DNA of 64,000 nt from Rhodospirillales bacterium (GTDB taxonomy: Bacteria > Pseudomonadota > Alphaproteobacteria > UBA8366 > Aestuariispiraceae). Made by a program: the position numbers and the translations under genes. The stretch covers positions 1-64,000 of the forward strand of contig NZSA01000028.1 in the NCBI GenBank assembly GCA_002696645.1. Reading direction: 5' to 3'. How positions within the stretch are numbered: the stretch's first letter is position 1; each line of letters begins with the position of its first letter. The notes below the pieces were generated by a model. That model did no database searches, had not been told where the DNA came from, and worked only from the letters and a program-made list of their open reading frames with translations. Of this stretch, positions 61,067-64,000 are shown piece by piece.

Positions 61067-61106
61067 GAGAAGGCGCGGTGGTTTTAAACTTCCGCGCCTT
61101 TTCTTT
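61067..61106 (+). terminator. Rho-independent terminator after clpB
   Basis: AGAAGGCGCGG (61068-61078) pairs with CCGCGCCTTTTCT (61092-61104) around an AT-rich loop, with TTTTCTTT within and after the 3' arm. It starts 21 bases after the clpB stop. Confidence 0.85.
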
Positions 61107-61152
61107 AGGCACAAAGCCGAATACGATTCTGTGTCACAGCCGGAGACTATCG

Positions 61153-61935
61153 ATGGGAAAAGCCAATTCGCATCTTGCCGCCGCAATTGCCGATGGCGCG
61201 CGCCTTTCTGTTTTTCTGGAACCTGAATTTGAAAAAAGCACCTTGGCGCATCCGCGTCCGCACTATATCGAATCCTATCCCCTGCCGCATGTTTGTGTGA
61301 AGGAAGGCCAGGTTTGGGGCGCAACCCGACGCACCCACCTGACCCACAAGCCCGGTGATCGCATCGATTCCGTGACCAGTTTCACCTATACGGATTCCCT
61401 GCCCCTTTACTGCCTGTCCAGCTATAATGACGAAATGGCCGTGTTGAATAAACGGACCCTTTTGACCCGTTTGCTAAGCGCAAATCAATATCGACGTCTG
61501 GACCTGATCGCACGCCCCGCAGGTCCGTGCGTCTGGCGCGACACGCAACCCAACAACCTTAACGCTTTAAACGCATCTATTCAGGCAGGAAACGAACATT
61601 ACATAACCTTCATCGATCAGAATGATATACTGCGATCCCATCCCCTGGATCTCGCCTTCCTGTTTCCAGACAGCGGGGCGGTGGAATTCAGGATAGAGCA
61701 CGCCGCCTTGCCAGAGGTTTTCTATGATCCTGTCGCGTTTGAGACGAAACTGTCCAGGTCCGTTCCAGATCTGGACAAGGCCCTGGCCAGCCCAACCTTT
61801 GGGGGGCAAAGTGCTATGGCAGCGTATCTGACATTTCGTTGCATTGATGGCAGCGGAACCGCCTATGGGGTTCCCGATATTCAGCCGGACACCCGGCATG
61901 CCTGCACAAACGTCAAAGTCTATTCAACCCCTTGA
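61153..61935 (+). CDS. Hypothetical protein, unknown family
   Basis: A 260-residue protein with no signal peptide or membrane segment. It begins MGKANSHLAAAIADGARLSV after GGAGAC. Aromatic- and proline-rich segments (HPRPHYIESYPLPHVCV, DSLPLYCLSSYNDEM) suggest a compact beta-rich fold. Cysteines occur at VCVKEG, YCLSSY, GPCVWR, RCIDGSG and HACTNVK. I cannot place it in a family. Codon use matches neighbours, and the frame is uninterrupted from just after the clpB terminator to the recQ end four bases away, so it is a real gene. The frame opens 96 bases earlier, inside the terminator, and that part is rejected. Confidence 0.7.
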   Translation: MGKANSHLAAAIADGARLSVFLEPEFEKSTLAHPRPHYIESYPLPHVCVKEGQVWGATRRTHLTHKPGDRIDSVTSFTYTDSLPLYCLSSYNDEMAVLNKRTLLTRLLSANQYRRLDLIARPAGPCVWRDTQPNNLNALNASIQAGNEHYITFIDQNDILRSHPLDLAFLFPDSGAVEFRIEHAALPEVFYDPVAFETKLSRSVPDLDKALASPTFGGQSAMAAYLTFRCIDGSGTAYGVPDIQPDTRHACTNVKVYSTP

Positions 61936-61938
61936 TCC

Positions 61939-63732
61939 TTATGCATTGACCCTGGCAATGGCACGCAGGAACACGGTTCCGAAATCTTCCAGCTTCTTAG
62001 GACCCACGCCGCTGACCATTGCCATCTGGTCCAGCGTTTCGGGGCGCAGGCGGCACATGTCATGCAAGGTGGCATCGGCGAAAATGACATAGGCGGGGAC
62101 ATTGCGTTCCTGTGCCAGGTCCCGACGCAACGCCTTCAGGGCCGCCAGCAGATCTGGATCGACGCCTTCCAGCGAAATCGCGCGGCGTTCCGAACGCTCC
62201 GACTTCTTGGATTTTGGAATTTCGCGATACAGGAAGGCTTCGTCCCCGCGCAGCACCGCTTGCCCCTTGCGGGTCAGCACCAATCCACCAAAGCCTTCGA
62301 TATTGATCGACAGATATCCGCCCGCAACGGCCTGGCGGATAAAGGCCTGCCAGTATTGCTTTGGATGTTCCGCGCCAATCCCATAAGTGGGCAGCTTGTC
62401 ATGCCCGCGTTCTTCGATCTTTGCCGTCTTTGCGCCGCGCAGCACATCGATGATATGCGCCGTGCCGAAACTTTCACCCGTCCGCAGAATGGCAGACAGC
62501 AGCATCTGCGCTTCCCGCGTGCCATCAATCACGACCGGCGGATACAGACAGGTATCGCAATTGCCACAGGGTTCCGGATCCTCCCCAAAATAGGACAGCA
62601 GCGTCGCGCGGCGGCATTGTGTTGCCTCGCAATAGGCAAGCAGGGCATCCAGCCGCTTATGTTCGCGGCGCTTATGATCCTCGTCCTGGCCATCCTGATC
62701 GATGAATTGGCGGCGCATGCGCAGATCATCCAGGCCGTACAGCATCCATACATCAGACGGCAGGCCATCCCGACCCGCACGCCCGATTTCCTGATAATAG
62801 GCTTCCATACTGCCGGGCAGATTGGTGTGAAAGACATAGCGGATGTCCGGCTTATCGATCCCCATGCCAAAGGCGATGGTCGCGACCATCACGACGGCAG
62901 ATTCCGACATGAAAATATCCTGGTTTTCCTTGCGCTGATCTGACGGCAGGCCCGCATGATACGGCAGGGCGCGATACCCTTCCGCCGACAGGGCTTCAGC
63001 GACTTCATCGGTCAGGCGGCGCGACAGGCAATAGACAATGCCGGACTGATCCTTGCGATCCTCCAGAAAGCTCAACAACTGCTTCTTCCAATGGGTCTTT
63101 GGAACCACGGTCAGGCTCAGATTGGGGCGATCAAAGCCATGCACCACGGTGTCCCCGCGTCCCCGGAACAGCTTTTCCGCAATATCCCGCCGGGTCGCCA
63201 CATCCGCCGTGGCGGTGAAGGCGCTGACCGTCGCATTGGGGAAATGGTCCGGCAGCGTTGACAGCATCTCATAATCCGGCCGGAAGCTGGCCCCCCATTT
63301 CGAGATACAATGAGCCTCATCAATCACAAAAAGGGCTGGATCCAGTTTTTGCAAGGCACCGATCATGCGCGGCGTCATAAGGCGTTCGGGCGACATGTAC
63401 AGGATTTTCGCGCCGCCTTTCGCGACCCGTAGCCATTGCTCTACATTTTGATCCCGCGATTGCCCGGAATGGATACAGGCGGCATCAACACCATTCGCGC
63501 GAAGGCCTGCGACCTGATCGTCCATCAAGGCGACAAGTGGGGACACAACAAGGGTCGGTCGATCCAACATCAGGGCGGGCACCTGATAGCACAGGGATTT
63601 TCCCGCCCCGGTCGGCATCACCGTCAGGGTGTGGGTTCCCGACAGCAAACGATCAACAATCTCCCTCTGCCCCGGTCGAAAGCTTGGATAGCCAAAGACC
63701 GAGGACAGGACGTCTTCAGGCGACTGGGTCAA
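61939..63732 (-). CDS. recQ: ATP-dependent DNA helicase RecQ
   Basis: A 597-residue superfamily 2 3'-5' helicase acting in recombination and replication-fork repair. SFRPGQREIVDRLL near residue 17 is motif 0, MPTGAGKSLCYQVPA near 39 motif I, FVIDEAHCISKWG near 134 motif II, SAFTATAD motif III, and ATIAFGMGIDKPDIRYVFH through QEIGRAGRDGLPS near 285-325 motifs V-VI. A zinc site (CRRATLLSYFGEDPEPCGNCDTC) near 370 and a C-terminal HRDC domain (LLAALKALRRDLAQERNVPAYVIFADATL) complete it. The start is a TTG overlapping the upstream gene's stop (TTGA), with GGAGAG nine bases before. Confidence 0.95.
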   Translation of the reverse strand: MTQSPEDVLSSVFGYPSFRPGQREIVDRLLSGTHTLTVMPTGAGKSLCYQVPALMLDRPTLVVSPLVALMDDQVAGLRANGVDAACIHSGQSRDQNVEQWLRVAKGGAKILYMSPERLMTPRMIGALQKLDPALFVIDEAHCISKWGASFRPDYEMLSTLPDHFPNATVSAFTATADVATRRDIAEKLFRGRGDTVVHGFDRPNLSLTVVPKTHWKKQLLSFLEDRKDQSGIVYCLSRRLTDEVAEALSAEGYRALPYHAGLPSDQRKENQDIFMSESAVVMVATIAFGMGIDKPDIRYVFHTNLPGSMEAYYQEIGRAGRDGLPSDVWMLYGLDDLRMRRQFIDQDGQDEDHKRREHKRLDALLAYCEATQCRRATLLSYFGEDPEPCGNCDTCLYPPVVIDGTREAQMLLSAILRTGESFGTAHIIDVLRGAKTAKIEERGHDKLPTYGIGAEHPKQYWQAFIRQAVAGGYLSINIEGFGGLVLTRKGQAVLRGDEAFLYREIPKSKKSERSERRAISLEGVDPDLLAALKALRRDLAQERNVPAYVIFADATLHDMCRLRPETLDQMAMVSGVGPKKLEDFGTVFLRAIARVNA

Positions 63733-64000
63733 GACAGAAAACTCTCCACGGCTTCCAGAAACAAGGCGGGCTGTTCCGCATGTAACCAGTGCCCTGCATC
63801 GGGGATCGCTTCAATCTCTGAATTGGGGAAAAGACGCTCAATTTCGGCATGATGGCGCGGCAGCACATGGGTCGAGTTTGCCCCGGTCAGGTGTAGGCTG
63901 GGCTTTTCGAATGCATGATCGCTGTCAATATCCGGGAATCCTTCAATATTGGGCATCGCCTTTTCGATCACATCCAGATTGATCTTCCAGGTCAATCCAC
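63729..64000 (-). CDS. Alpha/beta hydrolase, C-terminal part only
   Basis: The visible 90 or so residues end the protein; the 5' part lies beyond the window. KPSLHLTGANSTHVLPRHHAEIERLFPNSEIEAIPDAGHWLHAEQPALFLEAVESFL holds the catalytic His (DAGHWLHAEQP) and the last strand and helix of the alpha/beta-hydrolase fold, closest in feel to YbfF-type esterases. Its TGA overlaps the recQ TTG start, so recQ is translated from the same mRNA. Catalytic Ser and Asp cannot be checked here. Confidence 0.85.
   Translation of the reverse strand, partial: GLTWKINLDVIEKAMPNIEGFPDIDSDHAFEKPSLHLTGANSTHVLPRHHAEIERLFPNSEIEAIPDAGHWLHAEQPALFLEAVESFLS

Overview
The window looks like chromosome from an alphaproteobacterium, most likely of the Rhodospirillales or a near relative. 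Supporting features are the very large NAD-dependent glutamate dehydrogenase, a short HprK-RapZ-EIIA-HPr-EI regulatory phosphotransferase operon without sugar permeases, CHASE2, PadR and Dus genes typical of the class, and moderately high GC with few gaps. Species cannot be fixed from the sequence alone.

Layout. 1-300: tandem 108-bp intergenic repeats, then glcE and glcF (glycolate oxidase; glcD is not in the window). 2.9-7.1 kb: a minus-strand envelope operon of CHASE2 sensor, small exported protein and M48 lipoprotein peptidase. 7.2-17.4 kb: a TetR regulator divergent from an acyl-CoA synthetase, a complete branched-chain-amino-acid-type ABC transporter and a phenylacetate-CoA-ligase-like protein. 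This operon is interrupted by an AT-rich two-gene cassette (DUF6338-like protein plus a 54-residue protein). 17.4-18.5 kb: an AT-rich accessory patch with a helix-turn-helix gene, a tRNA-shaped sequence whose anticodon loop carries about 30 extra bases, and an array of short hairpins. 18.5-22.8 kb: M20 amidohydrolase, YnfA, DUF2218, PadR, LysE, a possible three-hairpin small RNA and a cupin protein. 22.8-26.7 kb: the regulatory PTS operon. 26.9-37.8 kb: an exported protein, giant glutamate dehydrogenase and a phosphorelay island (hybrid kinase, two receiver proteins, a separate HPt protein). 37.9-41.9 kb: a MarR-controlled gentisate-pathway operon without a gentisate dioxygenase. 41.9-49.1 kb: an oligopeptide-type ABC transporter operon ending in agmatine deiminase. 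49.4-57.6 kb: aminotransferase, O-antigen ligase, DusA, a CHASE-PAS-GGDEF-EAL protein and a PhnZ-like HD oxygenase. 57.7-64 kb: TM2 protein, heat-shock-promoted clpB, a hypothetical gene, recQ and a partial alpha/beta hydrolase.

Most of the window is ordinary core and catabolic genome. The strongest candidate for something undescribed is the 17.4-18.35 kb patch. There, a winged-helix gene runs within seven bases of a tRNA fold that is complete and canonical except for a 37-nt anticodon loop, and is preceded by a cluster of small hairpins sharing a TAGACA/TGTCTA core that also appears in that loop. The DUF6338 cassette 1.3 kb away is a second, weaker candidate.
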